Positions 42,245-51,701 of a stretch of DNA of 64,000 nucleotides are shown one piece after another (position 1 is the first letter of the stretch; every line of letters begins with the position of its first letter). Made by a program: the position numbers and the translations under genes. This stretch comes from Bacteroidales bacterium (GTDB lineage: Bacteria > Bacteroidota > Bacteroidia > Bacteroidales > Muribaculaceae). The DNA is taken from the NCBI GenBank assembly GCA_020860515.1, contig JAJBUG010000051.1:130455-194454 (forward strand). Direction: 5' to 3'. The notes under the pieces were generated by a model that had not been told where the DNA came from, did no database searches, and saw nothing but the letters and a program-made list of their open reading frames with translations.

Positions 42245-43084
42245 ATGGAAAGAATAACAACCGTAAAGGAGCTGCGTCAGCGGCTCGACGAAGCTCGTAG
42301 CCAGGGCAAGACCATAGGTCTGGTGCCCACTATGGGTGCGCTGCATCAAGGCCATATATCTCTGATTGAGCGTGCTCGAAATGAGAATGATGTGGTAGTA
42401 GTAAGCATATTTGTTAATCCCACGCAATTTAACAATGCTGAGGATTTGCGTACATATCCACGCACCGTGGAGGCCGATTGTGAGAAATTGGAAGCTGCGG
42501 GTGTTGACTTTGCGTTGGTGCCAAGCGTTGAAGAGATGTACCCCGAGCCTGACACTCGCGTGTTTGACCTTGGCCCAGTGGCTGAGGTGATGGAGGGGCC
42601 CATGCGTCCGGGCCATTTCAACGGAGTGGCACAGATTGTGAGCAAGCTCTTCGACATCGTGCGTCCCACTCGCGCTTACTTTGGCGAGAAGGATTTCCAG
42701 CAGATAGCTGTGATCCGCCGCATGGTAGAGCTTGAGGGTTTCGACTTGGAGATAGTGCCATGCCCAATCAAGCGTCATGACGACGGCTTGGCCATGAGCA
42801 GCCGCAATGTGCGCCTTACGCCCGAGCAGCGTGAAATTGCCCCAGTGATTTACCGCACGCTCAAATCAAGCGTTGACTGGGCCAAGAATCACACTGTGGA
42901 AGAGACCAAGCGCTATGTCATCGACGAAGTAAATTCTTTCCCGCACATGCAAGTGGAGTATTATGAAATCGTCGACGGAATCACTATGCAGCCAATCACT
43001 GACTGGAGCCAGAGCGAATGTCCGGCTGGTTGCATCACTTGCTATTGTGGAGATGTGCGACTAATCGACAACATTAAATACTAA
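42245..43084 (+). CDS. panC: Pantoate--beta-alanine ligase
   Basis: 279 residues of the class I tRNA-synthetase-like nucleotidyl fold: [18 protein letters not shown] (HIGH-like), [50 protein letters not shown] and the KMSKS-like segment GLAMSSRN. It makes pantothenate from pantoate and beta-alanine with ATP. panD, which supplies the beta-alanine, follows after a heptamer-repeat spacer. Confidence 0.96.
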   Translation: MERITTVKELRQRLDEARSQGKTIGLVPTMGALHQGHISLIERARNENDVVVVSIFVNPTQFNNAEDLRTYPRTVEADCEKLEAAGVDFALVPSVEEMYPEPDTRVFDLGPVAEVMEGPMRPGHFNGVAQIVSKLFDIVRPTRAYFGEKDFQQIAVIRRMVELEGFDLEIVPCPIKRHDDGLAMSSRNVRLTPEQREIAPVIYRTLKSSVDWAKNHTVEETKRYVIDEVNSFPHMQVEYYEIVDGITMQPITDWSQSECPAGCITCYCGDVRLIDNIKY

Positions 43085-43155
43085 GGATAAAATACCAAGG
43101 ATAAGGTAATTAGGATTTATCCCCAAATCCTAAATCCTAAATCCCCAATCCCAAA
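43084..43155. repeat. Heptamer-phased panC-panD spacer with inverted halves
   Basis: Ten consecutive heptamers fill the spacer. The left half uses AAGGATA/TAGGATT words and the right half AAATCCT/AAATCCC, the complement, so the array changes strand in the middle. TAGGATTT at 43111-43118 can pair with AAATCCTA at 43125-43132. Confidence 0.8.
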
Positions 43156-43158
43156 GAT

Positions 43159-43512
43159 ATGATTATCGAAGTCCTGAAATCAAAAATACATCGAGTGCAT
43201 GTGACCGAAGCCTGCCTCGACTATATCGGGAGCATTACCATTGATGAAGATCTGATGGATGCTGCCAATCTGGTGCGAGGCGAGCATGTGTACATTGTCA
43301 ACAACAACAATGGCGCTCGATTCGAGACCTATATTATTCCTGGCCAACGCGGCAGCGGAGTGATATGCCTCAACGGAGCAGCAGCCCGTCTGGCCCAGGT
43401 AGGCGACATCATTATCATTATGAGCTATGCTTCGATGGATATCGAAGAGGCTCGCGCTTTCCAGCCTTGGGTCATTTTCCCCGACACTGCCACCAACAAA
43501 CTCCTAAAATAA
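43159..43512 (+). CDS. panD: Aspartate 1-decarboxylase (pyruvoyl proenzyme)
   Basis: 117 residues. The self-cleavage site is G24-S25 (DYIGSITID), where Ser25 becomes the pyruvoyl group. The early lysine (LKSKIHR) and [20 protein letters not shown] are also conserved. It makes beta-alanine from aspartate for the pantothenate made by PanC. Confidence 0.96.
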   Translation: MIIEVLKSKIHRVHVTEACLDYIGSITIDEDLMDAANLVRGEHVYIVNNNNGARFETYIIPGQRGSGVICLNGAAARLAQVGDIIIIMSYASMDIEEARAFQPWVIFPDTATNKLLK

Positions 43513-43539
43513 AGAGCACATAAAATAAAAGCATGATAT

Positions 43540-44895
43540 ATGTTTGAAAACTTATCCGAACGCCTTGAACGCAGCTTTAAGATCCTGAAAGGCCAAGGCA
43601 AAATCACAGAAATAAATGTAGCCGAAACTCTCAAGGATGTGCGCCGGGCTCTGATTGAGGCCGACGTCAACTATAAAGTGGCCAAAACCTTTGTTGACAC
43701 AGTGAAGCAAAAGGCTTTGGGCCAGAATGTGCTTACGGCCTTGAAACCAAGCGAGCTGATGGTGAAGATAGTCTATGATGAGCTCACGGCTCTGATGGGC
43801 ACGCAGGCCGAGGGCCTTAATCTCAAGGGTAAGCCGTCGATCACTCTGATGTCGGGTTTGCAAGGTTCGGGTAAGACTACATTTTCGGGTAAGTTGGCCA
43901 AGAAGCTGAAGAGCGAGCGTGGGATGCGTCCGTTGCTTGTGGCTTGCGACGTATATCGCCCCGCTGCCATCGATCAGCTACAGACTTTGGCTAAGAGCAT
44001 AGATGTGCCTGTATATACCGAGGAGGGCAACAAGAATCCTGTAGAAATAGCCAAGAACGCAATCAAATACGCCAAGGAAAATCATAATGACTTGGTAATA
44101 GTGGATACTGCAGGGCGCCTGGCTGTGGATGAGCAGATGATGGATGAAATCGAGGCCATCAAGAAGGCCATCAATCCCGACGAAATCCTATTCGTGGTGG
44201 ATGCCATGACGGGCCAGGATGCAGTGAACACAGCCAAGGCTTTCAACGACCGCCTCGACTTCAATGGCGTAGTGCTAACCAAGCTCGATGGCGATACTCG
44301 CGGCGGTGCGGCTATCTCAATCCGCACTGTGGTGACCAAGCCTATCAAGTTTGTGGGCACTGGCGAAACTCTCGAGGGCATCGATGTGTTCCACCCCGAC
44401 CGTATGGCTGAGCGCATCCTTGGCATGGGCGATGTGAAGACCCTGGCTGAGATTGCCATGAAGGAATATGATGAGAAGCAGGCTCTGGAATTGGCCGCCA
44501 AGCTGAGAAAGAACCAGTTCACATTCGATGACTTCCTGAAGCAGATTCAGCAAATCAAGAAGATGGGCAACATCAAGGACCTCGCCTCGATGATTCCTGG
44601 CGTGGGCAAGGCCATCAAGGATTTGGATATCGACAACAACGCGTTCAAAGGCATTGAAGCTATCATTTATTCGATGACTCCCTACGAACGCGAACACCCC
44701 GAGGTGATTAAGGGCAGTCGCACCCAGCGCATTGCCAAGGGCTCGGGCACGACTGTGCAAGAGGTCAACCGCCTAATCAAGCAGTTTGGAGAGACTCGCA
44801 AGGTAATGCAAATGGCTACATCGATTAAGAATCCCGCAAAGATGATGAATCAGATGAAGCAGATGCGCGGCCAGATGAAGGGGAAGCGCCGATAA
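43540..44895 (+). CDS. ffh: Signal recognition particle protein Ffh
   Basis: 451 residues. The N domain (1-90) is followed by the GTPase G domain with GLQGSGKTT at about 106-114, DVYRPAAIDQL, DTAGRL, TKLDGDTRGGAA and GTGETLEGID. The C-terminal methionine-rich M domain ends in KMMNQMKQMRGQMKGKRR. It binds 4.5S RNA and targets nascent membrane proteins to FtsY. The SRP RNA gene is not in this neighbourhood. Confidence 0.97.
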   Translation: MFENLSERLERSFKILKGQGKITEINVAETLKDVRRALIEADVNYKVAKTFVDTVKQKALGQNVLTALKPSELMVKIVYDELTALMGTQAEGLNLKGKPSITLMSGLQGSGKTTFSGKLAKKLKSERGMRPLLVACDVYRPAAIDQLQTLAKSIDVPVYTEEGNKNPVEIAKNAIKYAKENHNDLVIVDTAGRLAVDEQMMDEIEAIKKAINPDEILFVVDAMTGQDAVNTAKAFNDRLDFNGVVLTKLDGDTRGGAAISIRTVVTKPIKFVGTGETLEGIDVFHPDRMAERILGMGDVKTLAEIAMKEYDEKQALELAAKLRKNQFTFDDFLKQIQQIKKMGNIKDLASMIPGVGKAIKDLDIDNNAFKGIEAIIYSMTPYEREHPEVIKGSRTQRIAKGSGTTVQEVNRLIKQFGETRKVMQMATSIKNPAKMMNQMKQMRGQMKGKRR

Positions 44896-44955
44896 AATTA
44901 CAAGTGACAAATTACAAATGACAAGTTGCAAGTGACAAATTACAAATGACAATTT
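44896..44955. repeat. Heptamer-phased ffh-folD spacer (eight units)
   Basis: Eight consecutive heptamers of pattern T[T/G][A/G]CAA[A/G/T] (TTACAAG, TGACAAA, TTACAAA, TGACAAG, TTGCAAG, TGACAAA, TTACAAA, TGACAAT), which also read as four 14-base units. They fill the whole gap before folD. Confidence 0.92.
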
Positions 44956-44958
44956 GTT

Positions 44959-45837
44959 ATGACGATAATCGATGGAAAGCAGACAGCCGCTGACATTAAG
45001 GCTGAAATCGCAAAGGAAGTAGAGGAGATGGTGGCTCGCGGCGAGCGCCGTCCGCATCTTGCCGCAGTGCTTGTGGGCCATGATGGCGGCAGCGAGACAT
45101 ACGTAGCCAACAAGGTGAAGAGCTGCAAAGAGTGTGGCTTTGAGTCAACATTGATTCGCTATGAGGACGATGTGACTGAGGAGGAATTGCTCGACTGTGT
45201 GGCTCAGCTAAACGCTGACGAAAGTATCGACGGCTTCATCGTGCAGCTTCCTCTGCCTAAGCATATATCTGAGCAAAAGATAATCGAGGCAATCGACCCC
45301 AAGAAGGATGTGGATGGCTTCCACCCCGAAAATGTTGGCCGTATGGCCATTGGTCTGCCATGCTTTGTGTCGGCTACGCCAGCTGGCATCCTTGACCTGC
45401 TGGATCGCTACCATATTGATACTAAGGGCAAGCATTGCGTGGTGCTCGGTCGCAGCAATATCGTTGGCCGCCCGATGGCCGAGCTGATGATGCAAAAGCG
45501 TCAGCCAGGCAATTGCACAGTCACGGTTTGCCATAGCGCCACTCCCAATATCCCCGATATCACACGCACCGCCGACATTGTGATTGCTGCCCTGGGTGTG
45601 CCTGGTTTCCTGAAGGGCGACATGGTAAAAGATGGAGTGGTGGTGATCGATGTGGGCACTACCCGAGTGCCTGATGCAAGCCGCAAGTCGGGTTTCCGCC
45701 TGAGCGGCGATGTGGAATGGGACACAGTATCGCCCAAAGCAAGCTACATCACTCCTGTGCCAGGGGGCGTAGGACCCATGACTATTTGCTCGTTGATGAA
45801 AAATACGCTTCAAGCTCGCAAAAACAGGATGAAATGA
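44959..45837 (+). CDS. folD: Methylenetetrahydrofolate dehydrogenase/cyclohydrolase
   Basis: 292 residues. The active-site YVANKVKSC segment (Tyr and Lys), [24 protein letters not shown], the NAD(P) loop [13 protein letters not shown] and the C-terminal [11 protein letters not shown] are all present. It interconverts methylene- and formyl-tetrahydrofolate. Its TGA overlaps the next gene's ATG (ATGA). Confidence 0.96.
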   Translation: MTIIDGKQTAADIKAEIAKEVEEMVARGERRPHLAAVLVGHDGGSETYVANKVKSCKECGFESTLIRYEDDVTEEELLDCVAQLNADESIDGFIVQLPLPKHISEQKIIEAIDPKKDVDGFHPENVGRMAIGLPCFVSATPAGILDLLDRYHIDTKGKHCVVLGRSNIVGRPMAELMMQKRQPGNCTVTVCHSATPNIPDITRTADIVIAALGVPGFLKGDMVKDGVVVIDVGTTRVPDASRKSGFRLSGDVEWDTVSPKASYITPVPGGVGPMTICSLMKNTLQARKNRMK

Positions 45838-46907
45838 TCTCTGCAACCCTCACCCTGACATTTTTTCTTAACTTATACAATTTGTTGTTTGCTCCCCAGC
45901 AAGCAACAATTGTTTTTGCTGGCGATGCTATGATGCACCAAGGCCAGATCGATGCTGCGCGCAAGGGTGGGGATGTGTATGTGTATGATTTCGGTGAATA
46001 TTTCCTGCAATTTGCCGATGATATTTCATCGGCTGATTATGCGGTGGTGAATTTGGAGACGCCCCTTGGCGGTAAGCCATATTCGGGCTATCCGTGTTTT
46101 TGCGCTCCTGACAGCTATGCCGATGCTATCAAGGAGGCTGGATTCGATATGTGCACTACTGCCAATAATCACACTCTCGACAAGCGCGATCGAGGGCTGA
46201 AGCGCACAATTGAGGTGCTCAATAGCCGTGGCCTTGACCATGTGGGCACTTATAGAAACAAGGCTCAGCGTGACTCAATATTGCCCCTTATTCGTGAAAT
46301 CAACGATATTAAGGTGGGATTTCTGAGCTACACCTACGGCACCAATGGCATAGAGATTCAGGGCGATGCGGTGGTAGATATTATTAACAAGGAGCAAATC
46401 AAGCGTGATATTACGCTTACTCGCCAAGCTGGCGCCGAATTAGTGTGTGTAACTATCCACTGGGGTGATGAGTACAAACTCCTGCCAAATTCTTTCCAGA
46501 AAAATATGGCCGACTTCTTGGTTGCCGAGGGTGTAGAGTTGGTAATCGGTTCGCATCCGCATGTGATCCAGCCCATAGAAATTCGCAAAGGCGCTGATGG
46601 GCGCAATCAGTTGGTGGTGTATTCGCTGGGCAATTTCATATCGAATATGAAGACAGCCGATACCCGAGGCGGCCTTATGGTAAAGACATTCCTTTCTCGC
46701 AAGCCAGGAGGGAAGGCGCAAGTGGATTCTGCCGCCTATAAATTGGTATTTACTGTGCCAGCTGCTCCGGGCCAGCATAATTATTATCTTACTAATCCTG
46801 ACTCTTGCACCTCGGCCCAATGGAGAGGCCATGCCAAGAATTTCGCCTCGCGCGCCCGCGATATTTTCACTAAGCACAACAAGGGTGAGGTAAAAGAAGG
46901 ATTTTAA
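45834..46907 (+). CDS. CapA-family (PgsA-like) metallophosphatase-fold protein
   Basis: 357 residues from the ATG at 45834, which overlaps the folD stop; an earlier in-frame ATG would lie deep inside folD. A hydrophobic N-terminal segment ([15 protein letters not shown]) suggests membrane attachment. The PGA_cap domain has [48 protein letters not shown] and YSLGNFI, the usual metal-site motifs. Relatives take part in poly-gamma-glutamate capsule production or act as phosphatases. No pgsB/C partners are here, so capsule synthesis is not implied. Confidence 0.88.
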   Translation: MISATLTLTFFLNLYNLLFAPQQATIVFAGDAMMHQGQIDAARKGGDVYVYDFGEYFLQFADDISSADYAVVNLETPLGGKPYSGYPCFCAPDSYADAIKEAGFDMCTTANNHTLDKRDRGLKRTIEVLNSRGLDHVGTYRNKAQRDSILPLIREINDIKVGFLSYTYGTNGIEIQGDAVVDIINKEQIKRDITLTRQAGAELVCVTIHWGDEYKLLPNSFQKNMADFLVAEGVELVIGSHPHVIQPIEIRKGADGRNQLVVYSLGNFISNMKTADTRGGLMVKTFLSRKPGGKAQVDSAAYKLVFTVPAAPGQHNYYLTNPDSCTSAQWRGHAKNFASRARDIFTKHNKGEVKEGF

Positions 46908-46930
46908 GAAAAAAGAAAATATAGAATATA

Positions 46931-48193
46931 TTGAAGATGATGAGGAAATTGATAGGAATATTGTTTTTAGTGTGTAGCCTTGGAGTGTTCGGCCAAGCAG
47001 ACACGATGACAGGCTGCTTGAATGAGAGAATCAAGTCACTCAAGGTGCAGCTAAATGGCTTTCCGCTGGATTATCCAATCTTAGTGATGAACACGGATAA
47101 TCAGTTGATTTTTTCGTTTGATCATTTGGCTGACGAGCGAGAGTATCTGCGCTACGAATTGGTGCATTGCAATGCCAATTGGCAGCCCTCGGGATTGGTG
47201 GATAGCGAGTTTCTCGATGGCTTCAACCAATGCGACATAGAATATTATGATTATTCCCAGCTCACCACCACGCATTATGTGCATTATGAATTTGCCATCC
47301 CCAACGAGCAAATGGCGCCGACTCTGAGCGGCAATTATCTGGTGCGCGTTTATCCTGAAAATGACCCCGATGATATATGGCTGCAATGCAGATTCTATGT
47401 GAGCGAACAGAGCGCAGCCATCAATGCTGGCTATACCAGTCGCACTGATATTGATTTCAACAAGGAGCACCAGCAGCTTGAAATTTCGGTGAATGTGGAG
47501 CGAAGCAATGTGCGCGACCCATTCAACGACCTGAAGGTGATGATTCAGCAAAACGGACGCTACGACAATGAGGTGATGCTGCAGCAGCCGCTCAGAATGG
47601 CCGACCGCAGCACCTCGGTGTATGCCCATGTGCCCAAGTTAATATTCGAGGCAGGAAATGAGTATCGCCGGATGGAGACCACTACAATCCATTATACCAC
47701 AATGGGAGTGGATGCTATAGAATACCATGAGCCTTATTACCACTTTGTGCTGGGCATAGACACTCCGCGCAATGATGAGATGTATCTTTACGATCAGACT
47801 CAGCATGGGCGCTTTTTTGTGCGAGAGTACAATTCGTCGCAAAGCGACATAGAGGCAGATTATGGAGTGGTGCATTTCCGCCTTGACTTGGGCGGTGAGC
47901 GGCCTGATGAGATGATATTCCTCGACGGCGATTTTGTGAATCGTCGATTCGATCCCGAATCCCTTATGACCTACAATCGCGCCACTGGCCTTTACGAGCG
48001 CAATATGCTGCTCAAGCAAGGCGCCTACAATTATCAGTACCTCACTGTGCCAAAAGGCAAAAATCGCGGATATACTGGCCCAATCGAAGGCGATAAATAC
48101 CAGACGCAGAATGAATATCTGATAAAAGTGTATGCTCGCCATCCTGGCGAACGCTACGACCGCTTGATTGGCACCACGCTTATCGCAGAATAA
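46931..48193 (+). CDS. DUF5103-family exported protein (type IX secretion plug-like)
   Basis: 420 residues with a signal peptide (to about residue 24, LGVFGQA). It is a beta-rich protein with the family landmarks SLKVQLNGFPLDYPIL, LRYELVHCNANWQPSGL, the F-L-D-G-F segment, and DFDGDFVNRR-like acid motifs late on. Family members are annotated as DUF5103; some databases link it to the plug protein that closes the type IX secretion channel, a link I cannot test here. It ends one base before the convergent rlmB stop. Confidence 0.78.
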   Translation: MKMMRKLIGILFLVCSLGVFGQADTMTGCLNERIKSLKVQLNGFPLDYPILVMNTDNQLIFSFDHLADEREYLRYELVHCNANWQPSGLVDSEFLDGFNQCDIEYYDYSQLTTTHYVHYEFAIPNEQMAPTLSGNYLVRVYPENDPDDIWLQCRFYVSEQSAAINAGYTSRTDIDFNKEHQQLEISVNVERSNVRDPFNDLKVMIQQNGRYDNEVMLQQPLRMADRSTSVYAHVPKLIFEAGNEYRRMETTTIHYTTMGVDAIEYHEPYYHFVLGIDTPRNDEMYLYDQTQHGRFFVREYNSSQSDIEADYGVVHFRLDLGGERPDEMIFLDGDFVNRRFDPESLMTYNRATGLYERNMLLKQGAYNYQYLTVPKGKNRGYTGPIEGDKYQTQNEYLIKVYARHPGERYDRLIGTTLIAE

Positions 48194-48949
48194 TCAGATT
48201 ACCTCCAGGTCGCTGGCCAAGCGCTGGCGCACCACTTCGTACATCATTACTCCTGCCGCAACCGACACATTGAGGCTCCCAATCTTGCCAAACATAGGTA
48301 TTGACACGCGAGTATCGCACAAAGCCAAGATCTCAGGCGAAATGCCTACATCCTCGGCTCCCATCACTAATGCCACGGGAGTATCGTAGGTGCCTTGAGT
48401 GTAATTGAAGTTGGCCTTTTCTGTTACCCCCACGATTTGATAGCCATTGTCTTTAAGATATTTTACAGCCGACACCAGGTTGCGCTCGCGGCACACCTGG
48501 ATGTAATTCAGGGCGCCTGCCGAGGTCTTCATGGCATCGCCTCCAGCGCTTACGCTGCCTCGCTCTGGGATAACCAATGCATTGGCTCCGCAACATTCTG
48601 CTGTGCGCGCTATAGCGCCAAAGTTGCGCACGTCGGTAATCCCGTCGAGCACGATTACGAATGGCAGCACGCCCTCTTCGTAGAGCATCGGCACCAATTC
48701 GCCCACGCGAGTATAGGTGACTGAGGCTAAAAGGGCTACCACGCCTTGATGATTCTTCTGAGTGATGCGATTTATTTTTTCTATAGGCACTCGCTGCACC
48801 AATAGATGCCGCTCACGTGCCATTTGCAGCATATCGTTCACAAGATCGCTTTGTAGGTCTTTTCTTACAAGAATTTTGTCGATGTCCTTGTCGGCCTCGA
48901 TGGCTTCTATCACAGCGCGCACGCCATAAATGTAATCGTTGGCATCCAT
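48194..48949 (-). CDS. rlmB: 23S rRNA (guanosine-2'-O-)-methyltransferase RlmB-like
   Basis: 251 residues. An N-terminal L30e-like substrate domain is followed by the SPOUT knot with LDGITDVRNFGAIARTAE, MGAEDVGIS and GSLNVSVAAGVMMYEV. It is closest to RlmB/TrmH2, which methylates G2251 in the peptidyl-transferase centre. Within the SpoU family, target assignment is by resemblance. A heptamer array lies just upstream of its start. Confidence 0.88.
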   Translation of the reverse strand: MDANDYIYGVRAVIEAIEADKDIDKILVRKDLQSDLVNDMLQMARERHLLVQRVPIEKINRITQKNHQGVVALLASVTYTRVGELVPMLYEEGVLPFVIVLDGITDVRNFGAIARTAECCGANALVIPERGSVSAGGDAMKTSAGALNYIQVCRERNLVSAVKYLKDNGYQIVGVTEKANFNYTQGTYDTPVALVMGAEDVGISPEILALCDTRVSIPMFGKIGSLNVSVAAGVMMYEVVRQRLASDLEVI

Positions 48950-48958
48950 ATAGGTGGG

Positions 48959-49000
48959 TTTTACGTTTTACGTTTTACGTTTTACGTTTTACGTTTTAAG
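48959..49000. repeat. Six TTTTACG heptamers upstream of rlmB
   Basis: TTTTACG repeated five times without change and once as TTTTAAG, in exact 7-base phase, in the 5' flank of rlmB. Confidence 0.95.
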
Positions 49001-49042
49001 AAATACTTTGGTATTTATTTTTTTAACGTGGAGTAGGGGTGT

Positions 49043-50704
49043 TTAGTTCTTTTCTAAGAGCGAGGCTGCGGCTGAGCGGGCAGCAGGATCGTCGGGGTTG
49101 CCACTCAGCATCAGAGCCAGTTCGGATACCCTTTCTTCGGCCGAAAGCTCACGGATATGGGTGTTGGTCGAAGTCTCGTCGTCCTCCTTGTAAACTTTGA
49201 AATGAGTTGCACCTTGGCAGGCTACTTGAGGCAAGTGAGTGATTGCGATCACTTGTGAAGACTGCGATATCTGTGCCATCAGCGAGCCCATGCGCACAGC
49301 CACATCGCCTGAAACGCCAGTATCCACTTCGTCAAAGATAATTGTTGGCAATTGCATTTTTTCTGCCACCACCAATTTGATCGAAAGGATAAGACGCGAG
49401 ATTTCGCCGCCAGATGCCGATGTGCCTACCGACATCAAAGGCTGATTCTTGTTGAATGCGAATTTGAAATCCACTGAGTCAATTCCTGTGGGTGAAAGTT
49501 TGCCCTGGGCTATGGTCACTTCGCATCTTAGATTTTTCATGCCAAGCGGCACGGCGCGCTGGCGCAATTCTTCGGCAAAAGCCCCGGCTACATTTAATCG
49601 GCGTTCGCTCAGCTCCTTGGCAAGTAGTGAAGCAGCCCTCTTAGCAGCTTTCGCCTCAGCCTGCAGTTGGGCCAATGATTCGTCAGCATTGTTGATGGCA
49701 TTGAGTTGCGAGGCCAATTTGTCGCGCAATTCGATTAGCTGATCGCTGGTGTCAACATGATGCTTTGTCTCTAAGGAATAAATTCTGCTTAGGCGCAGCT
49801 CCATGTCGTCAAGGGCGCGCGGGTCGGCATTCATGTCATCGTCGTAATCAGCCAGGCTCTCAGCAATATCCTTTATTTCGAGTCGTGCGCTTTCCAAGCG
49901 GTCGGCCAGGGAATCTGCATCATCGAGCACATCGCTGAGGCGATGCAGGCTGTTTGAAGCCTCATCGAGACGCGACAGGGCATTATTGTCGCTTTGGCTC
50001 AGCGCATTCAGCGCGTCGGCAAGCAATTCCTTGATTTGAGTCATATTGCTCATGATATCTCGGTCGCGCTCCAGTTGCTCTTGCTCACCTGGCACCAAAT
50101 TCACCTCACGCAATTCCTGCAGTTGGAAACTAATAAAGTCGGCTTCGGCCTGATTGCGCTGTATCATATCGCGAGTATCCGTAAATCTTTTCAAGGCTGC
50201 GCGGTATTGCACGTATGCGTCGTGGTATTTCTCCAGCAGTTCTTTGTTCTGCGCCAAGCAATCAATGATTGAAAGCTGGTAAGCCGGGTCGGCAAGCAAA
50301 AGATTCTGATGTTGCGAGTGAATGTCAACAAGGTGTATTGCAACATCGCGCAGCACCTGTAGATTAACAGGGGTGTCGTTGATAAATGCGCGGGATCGGC
50401 CGCTGGGCATTAATTCGCGTCTGAGGATGCATTCCTGTTCTTCCCAGTCAATATCGTTATCGGCAAAAATGGGTTTAAGCAAATCGAATCCTACGGTTTC
50501 AAATGTGGCTTCGATTACGGATTTCTTATTAGTGTCGCGGATAGCTTTCATCTCCGCTCTTCCGCCAAGCAATAGCGATAGGGCACCAAGAATAATTGAT
50601 TTGCCCGCTCCGGTTTCACCAGTGATAATATTCAGGCCGTCGCGAAAATCTATGTCGATGTTCGTGATCAGCGCGTAATTGGATATGTGTAATTTCTTTA
50701 TCAT
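49043..50704 (-). CDS. recN: DNA repair protein RecN
   Basis: 553 residues of the SMC-like ABC ATPase family: Walker A GETGAGKSIILGALS at about 30-44, a long coiled coil in the middle, the signature SASGGEISRLILSIK, and Walker B TIIFDEVDTGVSGDVA. It holds DNA ends together in double-strand-break repair. The three-heptamer gap upstream leads to the DUF4835 gene, with which it is probably co-transcribed. Confidence 0.95.
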   Translation of the reverse strand: MIKKLHISNYALITNIDIDFRDGLNIITGETGAGKSIILGALSLLLGGRAEMKAIRDTNKKSVIEATFETVGFDLLKPIFADNDIDWEEQECILRRELMPSGRSRAFINDTPVNLQVLRDVAIHLVDIHSQHQNLLLADPAYQLSIIDCLAQNKELLEKYHDAYVQYRAALKRFTDTRDMIQRNQAEADFISFQLQELREVNLVPGEQEQLERDRDIMSNMTQIKELLADALNALSQSDNNALSRLDEASNSLHRLSDVLDDADSLADRLESARLEIKDIAESLADYDDDMNADPRALDDMELRLSRIYSLETKHHVDTSDQLIELRDKLASQLNAINNADESLAQLQAEAKAAKRAASLLAKELSERRLNVAGAFAEELRQRAVPLGMKNLRCEVTIAQGKLSPTGIDSVDFKFAFNKNQPLMSVGTSASGGEISRLILSIKLVVAEKMQLPTIIFDEVDTGVSGDVAVRMGSLMAQISQSSQVIAITHLPQVACQGATHFKVYKEDDETSTNTHIRELSAEERVSELALMLSGNPDDPAARSAAASLLEKN

Positions 50705-50706
50705 CG

Positions 50707-50727
50707 TCCTAAAACCTAAATCCTACT
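50707..50727. repeat. Short heptamer-phased spacer (three units)
   Basis: TCCTAAA, ACCTAAA, TCCTACT in register between recN and the DUF4835 gene, running into the latter's stop. Confidence 0.5.
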
Positions 50728-51628
50728 TCTTCTCATCGCCTTTCTTTATCTTTTCAAGGCGTGTGTTTTCGGCAGGATATATTTTTTGCAGCAGATCGTA
50801 GGCTTCCTTGCGTTCTTCCTCAGGAGCTTTTGAGTAGATGTTGACCAATTCGTCCATCTTGGCATCCTTGAACATCGACAAACCTACCGACATCGACGAA
50901 GCCTTATACAAGTCCTCAAGATAACTCAGCGACTTATGTATTTCAGCTCGGCCCTTATCGGGGCTGAGAGCCATTTGGTCAAGACCCTGTCGGTGGTATT
51001 GATAGAGCATATCTCGAATATTCTGGGTAGAGGCATCAGTGAACACTGCCGCCACTGCAGCTCTGTTCTTGGTATCTTCAAAGGCTTTCCATCCCACTTG
51101 GCCGGCGCTTTGGCCCTGCTGCACTATTTGCTTTACTTTTTCCCAATAGGGGTCGCCGCCTCGGGGCGAGAAGGTGTCGAAATCCAATGCCAAAATCAGA
51201 TATGCATAGTAGTTAAGCAAGCCAGTCAGCTGGCTTTCCCAATTATTGATGGAGAAAACCAATGGTTCGCCCTCTTGATAATCAAAATCTATTTTTGAAT
51301 CTTTAAAATTGAGTACCGTGGTGGTGTAAGAACTGTTGTACACTGGCCGGGTGCTCTGCACTTGGATATCGCCCTTGATAGTCTCATCTTCGTAGCTCTT
51401 GACTGTAATCACAAATTGGCAGTCAATCTTTTCATTGGTGGCGAATTGAGCGTTGGAGAAAGTGGTGGTGTTGAGGTATTCATTGATGGCTTCTTGCAAA
51501 GTCTCAAACACCGAGCTGGTGCCTGAAACTTGAGAAGAATTTACCTCGACGCGGCAGTTGAGCTCCTGCGCGCCGAGGCTGGTGGCAGCCAAAAGGCATA
51601 AAGTAAATATTTTTTGACGTATTGTCAT
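50723..51628 (-). CDS. DUF4835-family exported protein
   Basis: 302 residues from the ATG at 51628 (MTIRQKIFTLCLLAATSLGA), which begins a clean signal peptide ending before QELNCRVEVNSSQV. An upstream in-frame ATG at 51676 would bury it. Family landmarks: ETLQEAINEYLNTTTFSN, INNWESQLTGLLNYYAYLILALDFDTFSPRGG. DUF4835 proteins lie beside coaBC and recN throughout Bacteroidetes. Some resources name the family PorD of the type IX secretion system; I treat the function as unproven. Confidence 0.85.
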   Translation of the reverse strand: MTIRQKIFTLCLLAATSLGAQELNCRVEVNSSQVSGTSSVFETLQEAINEYLNTTTFSNAQFATNEKIDCQFVITVKSYEDETIKGDIQVQSTRPVYNSSYTTTVLNFKDSKIDFDYQEGEPLVFSINNWESQLTGLLNYYAYLILALDFDTFSPRGGDPYWEKVKQIVQQGQSAGQVGWKAFEDTKNRAAVAAVFTDASTQNIRDMLYQYHRQGLDQMALSPDKGRAEIHKSLSYLEDLYKASSMSVGLSMFKDAKMDELVNIYSKAPEEERKEAYDLLQKIYPAENTRLEKIKKGDEKK

Positions 51629-51701
51629 ATTATCAGATTCAGTGAATATTAAAAATATAAACGTAATAATTGACAATTTATTACGGAGATATCCTCTCGG
51701 T

